Below are positions 1 to 6,524 of a stretch of 7,977 nucleotides of DNA, one piece after another. The stretch lies in assembly GCA_947096075.1 (NCBI GenBank), contig CAMUQE010000086.1:1-7977 (forward strand), in the 5' to 3' direction. Every line of letters starts with the position of its first letter. The stretch's first letter is position 1. The notes beneath the pieces were generated by a model. It ran no database searches. It had not been told where the DNA came from and was given only the letters and a program-made list of their open reading frames with translations. Origin of the DNA: Veillonella parvula (GTDB lineage Bacteria > Bacillota > Negativicutes > Veillonellales > Veillonellaceae). Both the position numbers and the translations under genes were made by a program.

Positions 1-81
1 ATATATCTATAACGATGTATGATGATACATATATATTATATTTATATAAATTATAAATATATAAGGTTTTTATTATAAGTT
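1..81 (+). promoter_or_regulatory. AT-rich leader upstream of atpB
   Basis: This stretch has only about 10 G/C bases in 81, and positions 29-64 are uninterrupted A/T. It contains two inverted repeats: ATGTAT/ATACAT (15-20 and 25-30, 4-base loop) and an all-A/T pair of 10-base arms (37-46 and 52-61, 5-base loop). No open frame crosses it. It probably holds 5' leader or promoter DNA of the operon. Many -10-like A/T hexamers exist but no convincing -35 partner, so no specific promoter is called. A gene such as atpI, common upstream of atpB, is not visible and may lie to the left. Confidence 0.35.
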
Positions 82-774
82 ATGGAAGGGGATGAGTTTG
101 TGGAATTGCATGCTGGTCACCATCAGGTGGTTCACTGGCTAGGGCTATCTTTTAATATTGATACCTTAATCGCTACGTGGATTACGATGGCGATCGTCAT
201 CATCATTACCTTGTTGGCTACGCGTGGGCGGAAATTGGTTCCTGCAGGAGTTCAAAATGGTGTAGAAGCACTATTAGAAGCCTTAGAAGGTCAATTATGT
301 CCTACACTTGGTAAACATTGGCCGATGGTGAGCTCATTATTATTCACATTCTTCTTGTTCATCTTTATCGGAAATGAACTAGGCTTACTGCCTACTCTAC
401 ATGCAATTACTTCGCCAACTGCAGATATTAATACGACTGCAGCATTGGCATTATGTAGTAGTCTTGTAGTATGGGGAATGGGGATTAAGGTAAAAGGTTT
501 ATCTTACTTTAACCATTTCCTACAGCCTTATAAAGCCATGTTGGTTTTGAATATTTTTGAAGAAATTGCAAAACCAATCACATTAGCATTCCGTCTATTT
601 GGTAACATTGTGGCAGGTGAAATATTGTTAGAAATTCTTTATAACTTGCCTTGGTTTGTACCAGTACCATGGATTTGGATTGCTTTTAGTTTGTTTATCG
701 GCATTATTCAGGCCTTTATTTTCACAGTTCTTACAGCTAACTATTTGGGTATGGCTTTGAGTGAAGAACATTAA
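82..774 (+). CDS. atpB: F1Fo ATP synthase subunit a
   Basis: Membrane subunit that forms the two ion half-channels of Fo and passes ions to the rotating c-ring. The 230-residue protein shows hydrophobic segments at roughly 30-46, 83-103, 115-136, 151-186 and 190-225. The family signature RLFGN is at 171-175. Its Arg171 matches the essential stator arginine (E. coli Arg210). The C-terminal block QAFIFTVLTANYL (210-222) is also typical of the family. It is the first gene of the operon, 23 bases before atpE. The start is uncertain: ATG at 82 gives the longest frame but has a poor ribosome binding site. GTG at 100 lies 8 bases after a good one and would give a 224-residue protein. Function is secure because all conserved residues lie downstream of both starts. 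Confidence 0.96.
   Translation: MEGDEFVELHAGHHQVVHWLGLSFNIDTLIATWITMAIVIIITLLATRGRKLVPAGVQNGVEALLEALEGQLCPTLGKHWPMVSSLLFTFFLFIFIGNELGLLPTLHAITSPTADINTTAALALCSSLVVWGMGIKVKGLSYFNHFLQPYKAMLVLNIFEEIAKPITLAFRLFGNIVAGEILLEILYNLPWFVPVPWIWIAFSLFIGIIQAFIFTVLTANYLGMALSEEH
86..91 (+). promoter_or_regulatory. Possible ribosome binding site pointing to a GTG start of atpB
   Basis: The sequence AAGGGGATGA at 86-95 closely resembles the anti-SD complement AAGGAGGTGA and lies 8 bases (core 86-91) upstream of an in-frame GTG at 100-102. The ATG at 82, by contrast, is preceded by TTATTATAAGTT, and the nearest purine block (AAGG at 63-66) is 15 bases away. This site therefore bears on which start is used. Confidence 0.4.
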
Positions 775-785
775 TTTTATCTAAT

Positions 786-790
786 GGAGG
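786..790 (+). promoter_or_regulatory. Ribosome binding site of atpE
   Basis: GGAGG lies 7 bases upstream of the atpE ATG at 798, which fixes that start. It is flanked by the self-complementary hexamer ATTAAT at 770-775 and 791-796, which could pair and leave the site at the edge of a 15-base loop. Confidence 0.75.
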
Positions 791-797
791 ATTAATC

Positions 798-1025
798 ATG
801 GAAGTTCAAGGTTTATTCGCTTTAGCTGCGGCAATCGCAGTAGGTTGTGGTGCCATCGCTGCTGGTATTGGTGACGGTATGGTAGCTAGTAAAGTAATCG
901 AAGGTATTACACGTCAACCAGAATTACGTGGTCAATTGATGTCTACTATGTTCGTAGCGATTGGTTTAATCGAAGCGATGCCTATCATCGGCGTAGTAGT
1001 AGCTTTCATTTTGTTATTCCGTTAA
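798..1025 (+). CDS. atpE: F1Fo ATP synthase subunit c
   Basis: Small hairpin protein (75 residues) that assembles into the rotor ring and carries the ion-binding carboxylate. The first membrane helix spans about residues 5-32 with the Gly-rich packing motif (G16, G18, G23, G25, G27). The polar loop is R39-Q40-P41. The second helix spans about 48-74 with the essential Glu59. The context L-I-E-A-M-P matches proton-type rings. It lacks the Gln in helix 1 and the Ser/Thr after the Glu seen in Na+ rings such as Ilyobacter tartaricus. Asp26 stands at the position of the helix-1 Gln. The ATG is preceded by GGAGG at 7-base spacing. Rings need many copies of c, and this gene has one of the clearer binding sites in the operon. 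Confidence 0.98.
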   Translation: MEVQGLFALAAAIAVGCGAIAAGIGDGMVASKVIEGITRQPELRGQLMSTMFVAIGLIEAMPIIGVVVAFILLFR

Positions 1026-1029
1026 TAGC

Positions 1030-1036
1030 AAGGAGG
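1030..1036 (+). promoter_or_regulatory. Ribosome binding site deciding the TTG start of atpF
   Basis: AAGGAGG lies exactly 7 bases upstream of TTG at 1044-1046. No in-frame ATG or GTG lies at a comparable distance, so this site supports the non-ATG start. Confidence 0.8.
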
Positions 1037-1043
1037 CAATACC

Positions 1044-1541
1044 TTGGTTGATTTAAGCCCAGGAACAATTCTTGCTCAAATGCTAAACTTTTTTATATTA
1101 GTTTGGATTTTACATCGTTTTGCGTATAAACCATTAGTAGGTATGATGAATGCTCGTAAAGAGCAAATCGCTAATGACTTAGCTAGTGCGGAACAATCTC
1201 GACTTGAAGCAGAGCAAATCAAAGCTGATTATGCAGCGCAAATTGCAAAAGCTCGCCAAGAAGCACAAGAAATCGTTGAAAAAGCGCATCATCAAGCTAA
1301 GGTAAGTACGGCTGAAGAAGTAGCAGCAGTGCGTTCTCAAATTGAAACTGAGAAAGAACGAGCTCGCCAAGATATCGCTATTGAACGCGATCGAGCTATG
1401 AACAGCTTGCGTAACGAAGTGGTATCTTTATCTGTAGCTATGGCTGGTAAAGTTGTTGCTAAAGATATGAACAGCGAAACTAATACAAAATTGATCGAAG
1501 ACGCTATTCGTCAACTTGATAGTAAAACGATAGGGTTGTGA
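1044..1541 (+). CDS. atpF: F1Fo ATP synthase subunit b
   Basis: Peripheral stalk subunit, normally a dimer, that anchors F1 to Fo and resists rotation. The 165-residue protein has one N-terminal membrane helix (about 8-28, rich in Phe/Ile/Leu). It then has a long charged helix (about 35-150) rich in Ala, Glu, Lys, Arg and Gln, as expected of the b-type coiled coil. Length is normal for bacterial b. The start is TTG, supported by AAGGAGG at 7-base spacing and by homologous-looking N-terminal residues (VDLSPGTILAQMLNF) directly after it. It follows atpE by 18 bases and ends 4 bases before atpH. There is one copy and no b' partner in the window, so a b homodimer is expected. Confidence 0.96.
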   Translation: MVDLSPGTILAQMLNFFILVWILHRFAYKPLVGMMNARKEQIANDLASAEQSRLEAEQIKADYAAQIAKARQEAQEIVEKAHHQAKVSTAEEVAAVRSQIETEKERARQDIAIERDRAMNSLRNEVVSLSVAMAGKVVAKDMNSETNTKLIEDAIRQLDSKTIGL

Positions 1542-1545
1542 TACG

Positions 1546-2097
1546 ATGAGCATAGAAATTGTAGCAGATAAATACGGTTCGGCTATGTTTGAATTAGCTC
1601 AAGAACAAAATAATTTGGAACTCATGGAGGAGCAATTAGGTTATGTAGCGTCCGTTATGGCGGAACAGCCTGAACTTCGTTCATTTCTTGAAAATCCAAT
1701 CGTTACAGAAGATGCAAAGATTAAGTTAGTTGGTTCTATCTTTGAATCTAGTATCGACAAAGTTGCTTTACATTTTATCTATGTGATGATTAAACGCGGT
1801 CGCCATCGTTATATTGCGCAGGCCATTGCAGCGTTTATTCAAAAATCACGAGAGGCTCGTGGTATTTTGGAAGCTACTGTAACTGTAGCAGAACCAATCA
1901 CAGCTGATGTAGAAGCATCTGTGCAAGCTAAATTACGAGAAGTAACAGGGAAAGATGTTATTCTATCTGTGCGTCAAGATCCATCTATTATGGGTGGTAT
2001 CATTATTCAAGTAGGGGATAAACGCATTGATGGCTCTGTATCTCGTCGTTTAGAGGAATTAGAAAAATCTTTATTAAGAACGAACTCTATTAGATAG
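1546..2097 (+). CDS. atpH: F1Fo ATP synthase subunit delta
   Basis: Stator protein that sits on top of F1 and joins the alpha N-termini to the b stalk (equivalent to mitochondrial OSCP). The 183 residues match the usual length of about 175-185. An N-terminal helical domain (about 1-105) begins with the typical VADKYGSAMFELA. The C-terminal part carries the family-like GGIIIQVGDKRIDGSVSRRL (150-169), close to the E. coli delta C-terminal motif. The ATG is only 4 bases past the atpF stop. The nearest purine-rich site (TAGGG inside the atpF end) is weak, so translational coupling to atpF is likely (inference). Sequence conservation in delta is low across bacteria, so position in the operon adds to the call. 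Confidence 0.95.
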   Translation: MSIEIVADKYGSAMFELAQEQNNLELMEEQLGYVASVMAEQPELRSFLENPIVTEDAKIKLVGSIFESSIDKVALHFIYVMIKRGRHRYIAQAIAAFIQKSREARGILEATVTVAEPITADVEASVQAKLREVTGKDVILSVRQDPSIMGGIIIQVGDKRIDGSVSRRLEELEKSLLRTNSIR

Positions 2098-2113
2098 GGG
2101 TGAATGGGTATAT

Positions 2114-3652
2114 ATGAAAATGAAGCCTGAAGAAATCACTGCTATAATCAAACAGCAGATTCAGGACTATGATGTTGACCTCAATGTCGATGACGTGGGT
2201 ACTGTTCTCGATGTAGGGGATGGCATCGCCCATATTTATGGTCTTGAAAGAGCCATGGCCGGTGAGTTGCTAGAATTACCACACGGCGTATATGGCTTGG
2301 TTTTGAACTTAGAATTAGATAATGTGGGTGCCGTACTATTAGGTGATGACTTCTTGATTAAAGAAGGGGACCAAGTGCGCCGTACCGGCAAAATTATGGA
2401 CGTTCCTGCTGGAGATGCCTTGATTGGTCGCGTAGTAAACCCTCTTGGTCAACCTCTTGATGGCAAGGGTGCTATCCAAGCTACAGAACGTCGTCCTATC
2501 GAACATCCAGCACCTGGTATTGCGGATCGTCAATCCGTCAACGAACCATTGCAAACAGGTCTTAAAGCGATTGATGCGATGGTACCAATCGGTCGTGGTC
2601 AACGTGAGCTTATCATCGGCGACCGTGGTACAGGTAAAACTGCGATTGCCTTAGATACTATTTTGAACCAAAAAGGCAAAGATGTTATTTGTATTTATGT
2701 AGCTATTGGTCAAAAAGAATCTACGGTTGCTCGTGTAGTACAAAAACTTGAAGAAGCAGGGGCTATGGAATATACAATCGTAGTTTCTGCGAGTGCTTCC
2801 ACTGGTGCACCTCTTCAATACATTGCCCCATACGCTGGTGTTGCCATGGGTGAATACTTTATGTACCAAGGTAAACACGTATTATGCGTATATGATGACT
2901 TAACAAAACAAGCTGCTGCATACCGTGCTATGTCCCTATTATTGCGCCGTCCTCCAGGGCGTGAGGCATATCCAGGCGACGTATTCTACTTACACAGCCG
3001 TCTATTAGAGCGGGCTGCGAAACTTTCACCTGAACTAGGTGGAGGTTCCATTACAGCGTTGCCAATCATTGAAACACAAGCAGGTGACGTATCTGCATAC
3101 ATCCCAACAAACGTAATTTCCATCACTGATGGTCAAATTTTCTTGGGTACAGATATGTTCTACTCTGGTATTCGTCCAGCTGTTGACGTAGGTTTGTCCG
3201 TATCCCGTGTAGGTGGTAGTGCTCAAACTAAAGCGATGAAACAAGTAGCGGGTCAATTGCGTTTGGACCTTGCTCAATATCGTGAGTTGGCTGCTTTCGC
3301 TCAGTTTGGTTCCGACCTTGATGCGGCTACACGCGCTCAACTTGATCGCGGTGAACGCTTAACTGAAATGTTAAAACAAGGTCAATATGAGCCTATGAGC
3401 GTAGCGGAAATGGTTATTAATCTTTACGCTGGTACGAAAGGGTACTTAGCAGATATTCAAGTGGCAGATGTATTGTCCTTTGAAGCTGAACTTTTACGCT
3501 ATGTGAAAGCAAATTATCCTGAAATTATCACTAACATTGAAACGTCTAAGAAAATTGACGAAGAAACTGAAAATCTATTGAAGCAAGCAATCCCAGAATG
3601 TGTTGAAGCATTTGGCTCTACACATACATTAGTGTCTCGTAAGGAGGCGTAA
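2114..3652 (+). CDS. atpA: F1Fo ATP synthase subunit alpha
   Basis: Non-catalytic nucleotide-binding subunit of the F1 hexamer. It contributes the arginine finger to the beta catalytic site. Length 512 (E. coli 513). The N-terminal beta-barrel domain covers about 25-95. The P-loop GDRGTGKT is at 169-176; most alpha subunits have Gln where Gly172 stands. The SVSRVGGSAQ signature includes Arg365, equivalent to E. coli Arg376. The C-terminal helical domain includes LAQYRELAAFAQFGSDLD. ATG at 2114 follows an AGGGGTGA stretch (2096-2103) that is rather far upstream (10 bases or more), with a nearer GGG at 2106-2108. A second in-frame ATG at 2120 would remove only two residues. An out-of-frame 8-codon ORF overlaps the start (see findings). 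It sits 16 bases after atpH and 3 before atpG. Confidence 0.98.
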   Translation: MKMKPEEITAIIKQQIQDYDVDLNVDDVGTVLDVGDGIAHIYGLERAMAGELLELPHGVYGLVLNLELDNVGAVLLGDDFLIKEGDQVRRTGKIMDVPAGDALIGRVVNPLGQPLDGKGAIQATERRPIEHPAPGIADRQSVNEPLQTGLKAIDAMVPIGRGQRELIIGDRGTGKTAIALDTILNQKGKDVICIYVAIGQKESTVARVVQKLEEAGAMEYTIVVSASASTGAPLQYIAPYAGVAMGEYFMYQGKHVLCVYDDLTKQAAAYRAMSLLLRRPPGREAYPGDVFYLHSRLLERAAKLSPELGGGSITALPIIETQAGDVSAYIPTNVISITDGQIFLGTDMFYSGIRPAVDVGLSVSRVGGSAQTKAMKQVAGQLRLDLAQYRELAAFAQFGSDLDAATRAQLDRGERLTEMLKQGQYEPMSVAEMVINLYAGTKGYLADIQVADVLSFEAELLRYVKANYPEIITNIETSKKIDEETENLLKQAIPECVEAFGSTHTLVSRKEA

Positions 3653-3655
3653 TGT

Positions 3656-4510
3656 ATGGCTAGTGCACAAGATTTGCGAAAACGCATAAAAAGTGTTACC
3701 AATACGCAACAAATTACAAAAGCGATGAAGATGGTAGCTTCTGCTCGTCTTCGTAGGGCACAAACAAAAGCGGAAGCTACTCGTCCTTACGCAGAGAAGA
3801 TAGGGCAAATCTTGCGTCATATGTCTAATAGTGATTTAGAAGGCTTTGAAAGTCCTCTCTTAGATGTGCGACCTGTAGAGCGTACTTGCTATATTGTAGT
3901 AGGTGCAGATAAAGGTCTGGCAGGGGCATTCTCGTCTAATGTGTTGAAATTTGCCATGGAACAATTACATGGTAAATCTCCTGATACATACCGTGTTATC
4001 ACGGCAGGTAGAAAGCCTAGAGACAGCATGAAATCTAGAGGTATTCATATCGATAAGTCCTATGCGGGCTTTTCCGATAAACCATCTTATGAACATGCGC
4101 GTGCCATCATGCATGAAGCACTTTCACTATACGAACGTCATGAAGTTGACGAAGTCATCATGATCTATACACGTTTTGTAAATTCTATGACGCAAATTGC
4201 ACAGGCCGAGCGCTTGTTGCCAATAGAGCAACCACAAGATGAGGTAAAAGGAGAAGAGTATGATTTCATGCCATCTGCCGTATCCGTCTTGGAGGCGTTG
4301 CTGCCAAAATACTTAGAAATTACAGTTTATAATGGATTGTTGCAATCTGCGGCTAGTGAATTGGGCGCTCGTATGACGGCCATGACATCTGCTACAGATA
4401 ATGCAGGGGAACTCATTGAGTCCTTAGGCCTTGAATACAACAAGTTGCGTCAATCTAGTATTACAAACGAAATTTCTGAAATCGTTGGTGGCGCTAATGC
4501 CTTGCAATAG
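3656..4510 (+). CDS. atpG: F1Fo ATP synthase subunit gamma
   Basis: Central rotor shaft that couples c-ring rotation to the beta conformational changes. Length is 284 residues (E. coli 287). The N-terminal helix shows the highly conserved block with TQQITKAMKMVASARLRRAQ (18-37). The middle Rossmann-like domain includes GADKGLAGAFSSN. The C-terminal helix ends with the signature RQSSITNEISEIVGGANAL, matching the family end RQA-ITxEIxEIVxGAxAL. AAGGAGG lies 8 bases before ATG at 3656. An ATG overlapping the atpA stop (3652-3654) is out of frame and too close to that site. The gene follows atpA by 3 bases, which suggests coupled translation. Confidence 0.97.
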   Translation: MASAQDLRKRIKSVTNTQQITKAMKMVASARLRRAQTKAEATRPYAEKIGQILRHMSNSDLEGFESPLLDVRPVERTCYIVVGADKGLAGAFSSNVLKFAMEQLHGKSPDTYRVITAGRKPRDSMKSRGIHIDKSYAGFSDKPSYEHARAIMHEALSLYERHEVDEVIMIYTRFVNSMTQIAQAERLLPIEQPQDEVKGEEYDFMPSAVSVLEALLPKYLEITVYNGLLQSAASELGARMTAMTSATDNAGELIESLGLEYNKLRQSSITNEISEIVGGANALQ

Positions 4511-4528
4511 ATAAGGAGACATCTGTCG

Positions 4529-5953
4529 ATGAGTAATAATATTGGTAAAGTTGTGCAGGTCATCGGCCCAGTTGTAGACGTGCGCTTTGATGCTGGTCAT
4601 TTACCAGCTATCTACAACGCTATCCACATCTACCATGACCACAAGGCACACGATAGACAAAAAATCGTAGTAGAGGTTATGCAACACTTAGGCGACGATA
4701 CAGTTCGTTGCGTTGCGATGAGTTCTACTGACGGTATGACACGTAATATGGAAGCGGAAGATACTGGCGCTCCAATTTCCGTCCCTGTAGGGGAAGGCGT
4801 ATTAGGCCGTATTTTTAACGTACTTGGTGAAACGGTAGACCATGATCCAGCTCCAGTTGTGGCTGATGAAAAATGGCCTATTCACCGTCCAGCACCTAAA
4901 TTTGATGACCTCTCTCCAGATACACAAATCTTGGAAACAGGTATTAAGGTCGTTGACCTTATCGCTCCATACGTAAAAGGTGGTAAAATCGGTCTCTTTG
5001 GCGGTGCCGGTGTAGGTAAAACCGTATTGATCATGGAACTGATTCACAATGTTGCTACAGAGCACGGCGGTTATTCCGTATTCTCCGGTGTAGGGGAGCG
5101 TACTCGTGAAGGTAACGACTTGTGGAACGAAATGAAAGAGTCCGGAGTTATCAACAAAACAGCTCTCGTATATGGCCAAATGAATGAGCCACCAGGGGCT
5201 CGTATGCGCGTAGGTCTTACTGGCCTTACAATGGCTGAATACTTCCGTGATGTGAAGAAACAAGACGTGCTCTTGTTTATCGATAATATCTTCCGCTTTA
5301 TCCAAGCGGGTTCTGAAGTATCTGCCCTTTTAGGTCGTATGCCATCTGCCGTAGGTTACCAACCTACATTGGCTAATGACGTAGGGGCATTGCAAGAACG
5401 TATTACATCTACAAAAGAAGGTTCTATTACCTCCGTACAAGCTGTATATGTACCTGCCGATGACTTGACTGACCCTGCTCCAGCAGCGACATTCGCTCAC
5501 TTGGATGCGACAACAGTATTGTCTCGTTCCATTGCGGAGCTAGGTATCTATCCAGCGGTGGATCCACTCGACTCTACAAGCCGTATTTTGGACCCACATG
5601 TACTTGGTGAAGAGCACTACGCAGTAGCTCGTGGCGTACAAGAAGTATTGCAAAAATATCGCGATCTTCAAGATATTATCGCAATCCTCGGTATGGAAGA
5701 ATTGTCTGACGAAGATAAACTCACTGTATCTCGCGCTCGTAAGATTCAACGTTTCTTGAGTCAACCATTCTTCGTAGCAGAAGTATTTACCGGTTCTCCT
5801 GGTAAATATGTGCCATTGTCCGAAACATTGAGAGGCTTCAGAGAAATCTTAGATGGTAAACATGATGAATTACCAGAAGGTGCATTCTACATGGTTGGTA
5901 CCATTGATGAAGCCGTTCAAAAAGCAAAGGAAATGCAAGAGAAGGGGGAATAA
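4529..5953 (+). CDS. atpD: F1Fo ATP synthase subunit beta, catalytic
   Basis: Catalytic subunit that makes or hydrolyses ATP (ADP + Pi <-> ATP) in F1. Length is 474 residues. The N-terminal barrel starts with GKVVQVIGPVVDVRF. The P-loop GGAGVGKT is at 158-165. Then comes GVGERTREGNDLW with the catalytic Glu190 and adjacent Arg191, and the Walker B strand VLLFIDNIFRF. The PALANDVGALQERI-type region reads PTLANDVGALQERI, and PLDSTSRILDP is also present. The DELSEED-type lever reads EELSDED (390-396). All catalytic residues expected from bovine and E. coli beta are present. ATG at 4529 has AAGGAG 10 bases upstream. It is preceded by atpG (18 bases) and followed by atpC (3 bases). Intact; nothing odd in the frame. 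Confidence 0.99.
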   Translation: MSNNIGKVVQVIGPVVDVRFDAGHLPAIYNAIHIYHDHKAHDRQKIVVEVMQHLGDDTVRCVAMSSTDGMTRNMEAEDTGAPISVPVGEGVLGRIFNVLGETVDHDPAPVVADEKWPIHRPAPKFDDLSPDTQILETGIKVVDLIAPYVKGGKIGLFGGAGVGKTVLIMELIHNVATEHGGYSVFSGVGERTREGNDLWNEMKESGVINKTALVYGQMNEPPGARMRVGLTGLTMAEYFRDVKKQDVLLFIDNIFRFIQAGSEVSALLGRMPSAVGYQPTLANDVGALQERITSTKEGSITSVQAVYVPADDLTDPAPAATFAHLDATTVLSRSIAELGIYPAVDPLDSTSRILDPHVLGEEHYAVARGVQEVLQKYRDLQDIIAILGMEELSDEDKLTVSRARKIQRFLSQPFFVAEVFTGSPGKYVPLSETLRGFREILDGKHDELPEGAFYMVGTIDEAVQKAKEMQEKGE

Positions 5954-5956
5954 TCC

Positions 5957-6364
5957 ATGGCGGAACCTATGACCCTACAGATAATTACACCTGATGCAAT
6001 CGTATTCGAAGGTCAATCTACATTCTTTGTAGGTAAAGCTATCGATGGTGCCTTTGGTATTTTGCCAAATCATGCACCTATGATTATTGCATTAGACTTG
6101 GCACCTTTACGTATTGATCAACCAGATGGAACATCTCGTGAATTTGCCGTATTTGGTGGCTTTTGTGAAATTGAACATAATAAGGTGAGTATTGTAACCC
6201 CTGATTGTCAAGATCCGAACGTGATTGATATTGAACGTGCGCAGCGTGCTAAAGAGCGTGCTGAAGGTCGGTTATCAAACCCTACACCTGATATTGATGT
6301 AGAAAGAGCAGAAGCAGCATTGCAACGTGCGTTACTGCGCTTGCATGTTACAAAAATGTTATAA
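5957..6364 (+). CDS. atpC: F1Fo ATP synthase subunit epsilon
   Basis: Rotor subunit that links gamma to the c-ring and, in many bacteria, inhibits ATP hydrolysis through its C-terminal helices. Length is 135 residues. The N-terminal beta sandwich (about 1-86) includes the typical GAFGILPNHAPMI (31-43). The C-terminal helical hairpin covers about 89-133. IDIERA at 90-95 fits the I/L-D-x-x-R-A motif known to bind ATP in Bacillus PS3 epsilon. Arg101, Arg124 and Arg128 fall at matching spacings. A second similar hexamer IDVERA is at 113-118. ATG at 5957 is 8 bases after GGGGG at 5944-5948 inside the atpD end. It is the last gene of the operon and is followed within 2 bases by the terminator. Confidence 0.97.
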   Translation: MAEPMTLQIITPDAIVFEGQSTFFVGKAIDGAFGILPNHAPMIIALDLAPLRIDQPDGTSREFAVFGGFCEIEHNKVSIVTPDCQDPNVIDIERAQRAKERAEGRLSNPTPDIDVERAEAALQRALLRLHVTKML

Positions 6365-6365
6365 G

Positions 6366-6397
6366 AAAAAGGCTAGCCATCTGGCTAGCCTTTTTTT
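6366..6397 (+). terminator. Intrinsic terminator of the atp operon
   Basis: GGCTAGCC (6371-6378), loop ATCT, GGCTAGCC (6383-6390), then seven T (6391-6397). Five A before the stem (6366-6370) pair with the first T residues, giving up to 13 base pairs. The A run also supplies a T tract on the - strand, so the hairpin may work in both directions. It starts 2 bases after the atpC stop. Confidence 0.95.
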
Positions 6398-6470
6398 AAG
6401 AAATGTATCTACTTTACAAGAAACTAAAGGAAACCAAAGTGGTAGATTGATTCCCTAAGATAATTTCTTA
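6397..6470. repeat. Imperfect inverted repeat between the two converging terminators
   Basis: Outer arms TAAGAAAT (6397-6404) and ATTTCTTA (6463-6470) are exact complements. Inner arms ATCTAC (6407-6412) and GTAGAT (6442-6447) also match. The two halves are separated by unequal internal loops. The outer left arm touches the T tract of the atp terminator. No coding frame is seen here. It could be a folded 3' untranslated segment or chance in AT-rich DNA. Confidence 0.3.
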
Positions 6471-6483
6471 TGTTTAAATTAAT

Positions 6484-6511
6484 AAAAAACAGCTAAGCGA
6501 TAAGCTTAACT
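6484..6511 (-). terminator. Intrinsic terminator of the exported-protein gene
   Basis: Read on the - strand: AGTTAAGC (6511-6504), 5-base loop, GCTTAGCT (6498-6491), then G and six T (6489-6484). The stem has 8 pairs including one G-T. It begins 13 bases past the stop codon of the - strand gene. A T run on the + strand (6513-6517) means it could also act on read-through from the atp operon. Confidence 0.75.
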
Positions 6512-6524
6512 ATTTTTGTTTTGA

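Noticed and set aside
2445..2654. A 69-residue + strand open frame in another frame of atpA
   Set aside because: It overlaps the alpha P-loop region fully, and no ribosome binding site is seen before it. Its residues look like a frame-shifted reading of alpha.
3035..3340. A 101-residue antisense open frame inside atpA
   Set aside because: It is antisense to the arginine-finger region of alpha, with no family resemblance and no start signals. It is best explained as a shadow of atpA.
4802..5305. A 167-residue antisense open frame inside atpD
   Set aside because: It lies fully within the conserved beta-subunit core, and its composition follows from the atpD codons. No ribosome binding site, promoter or recognisable domain is seen.
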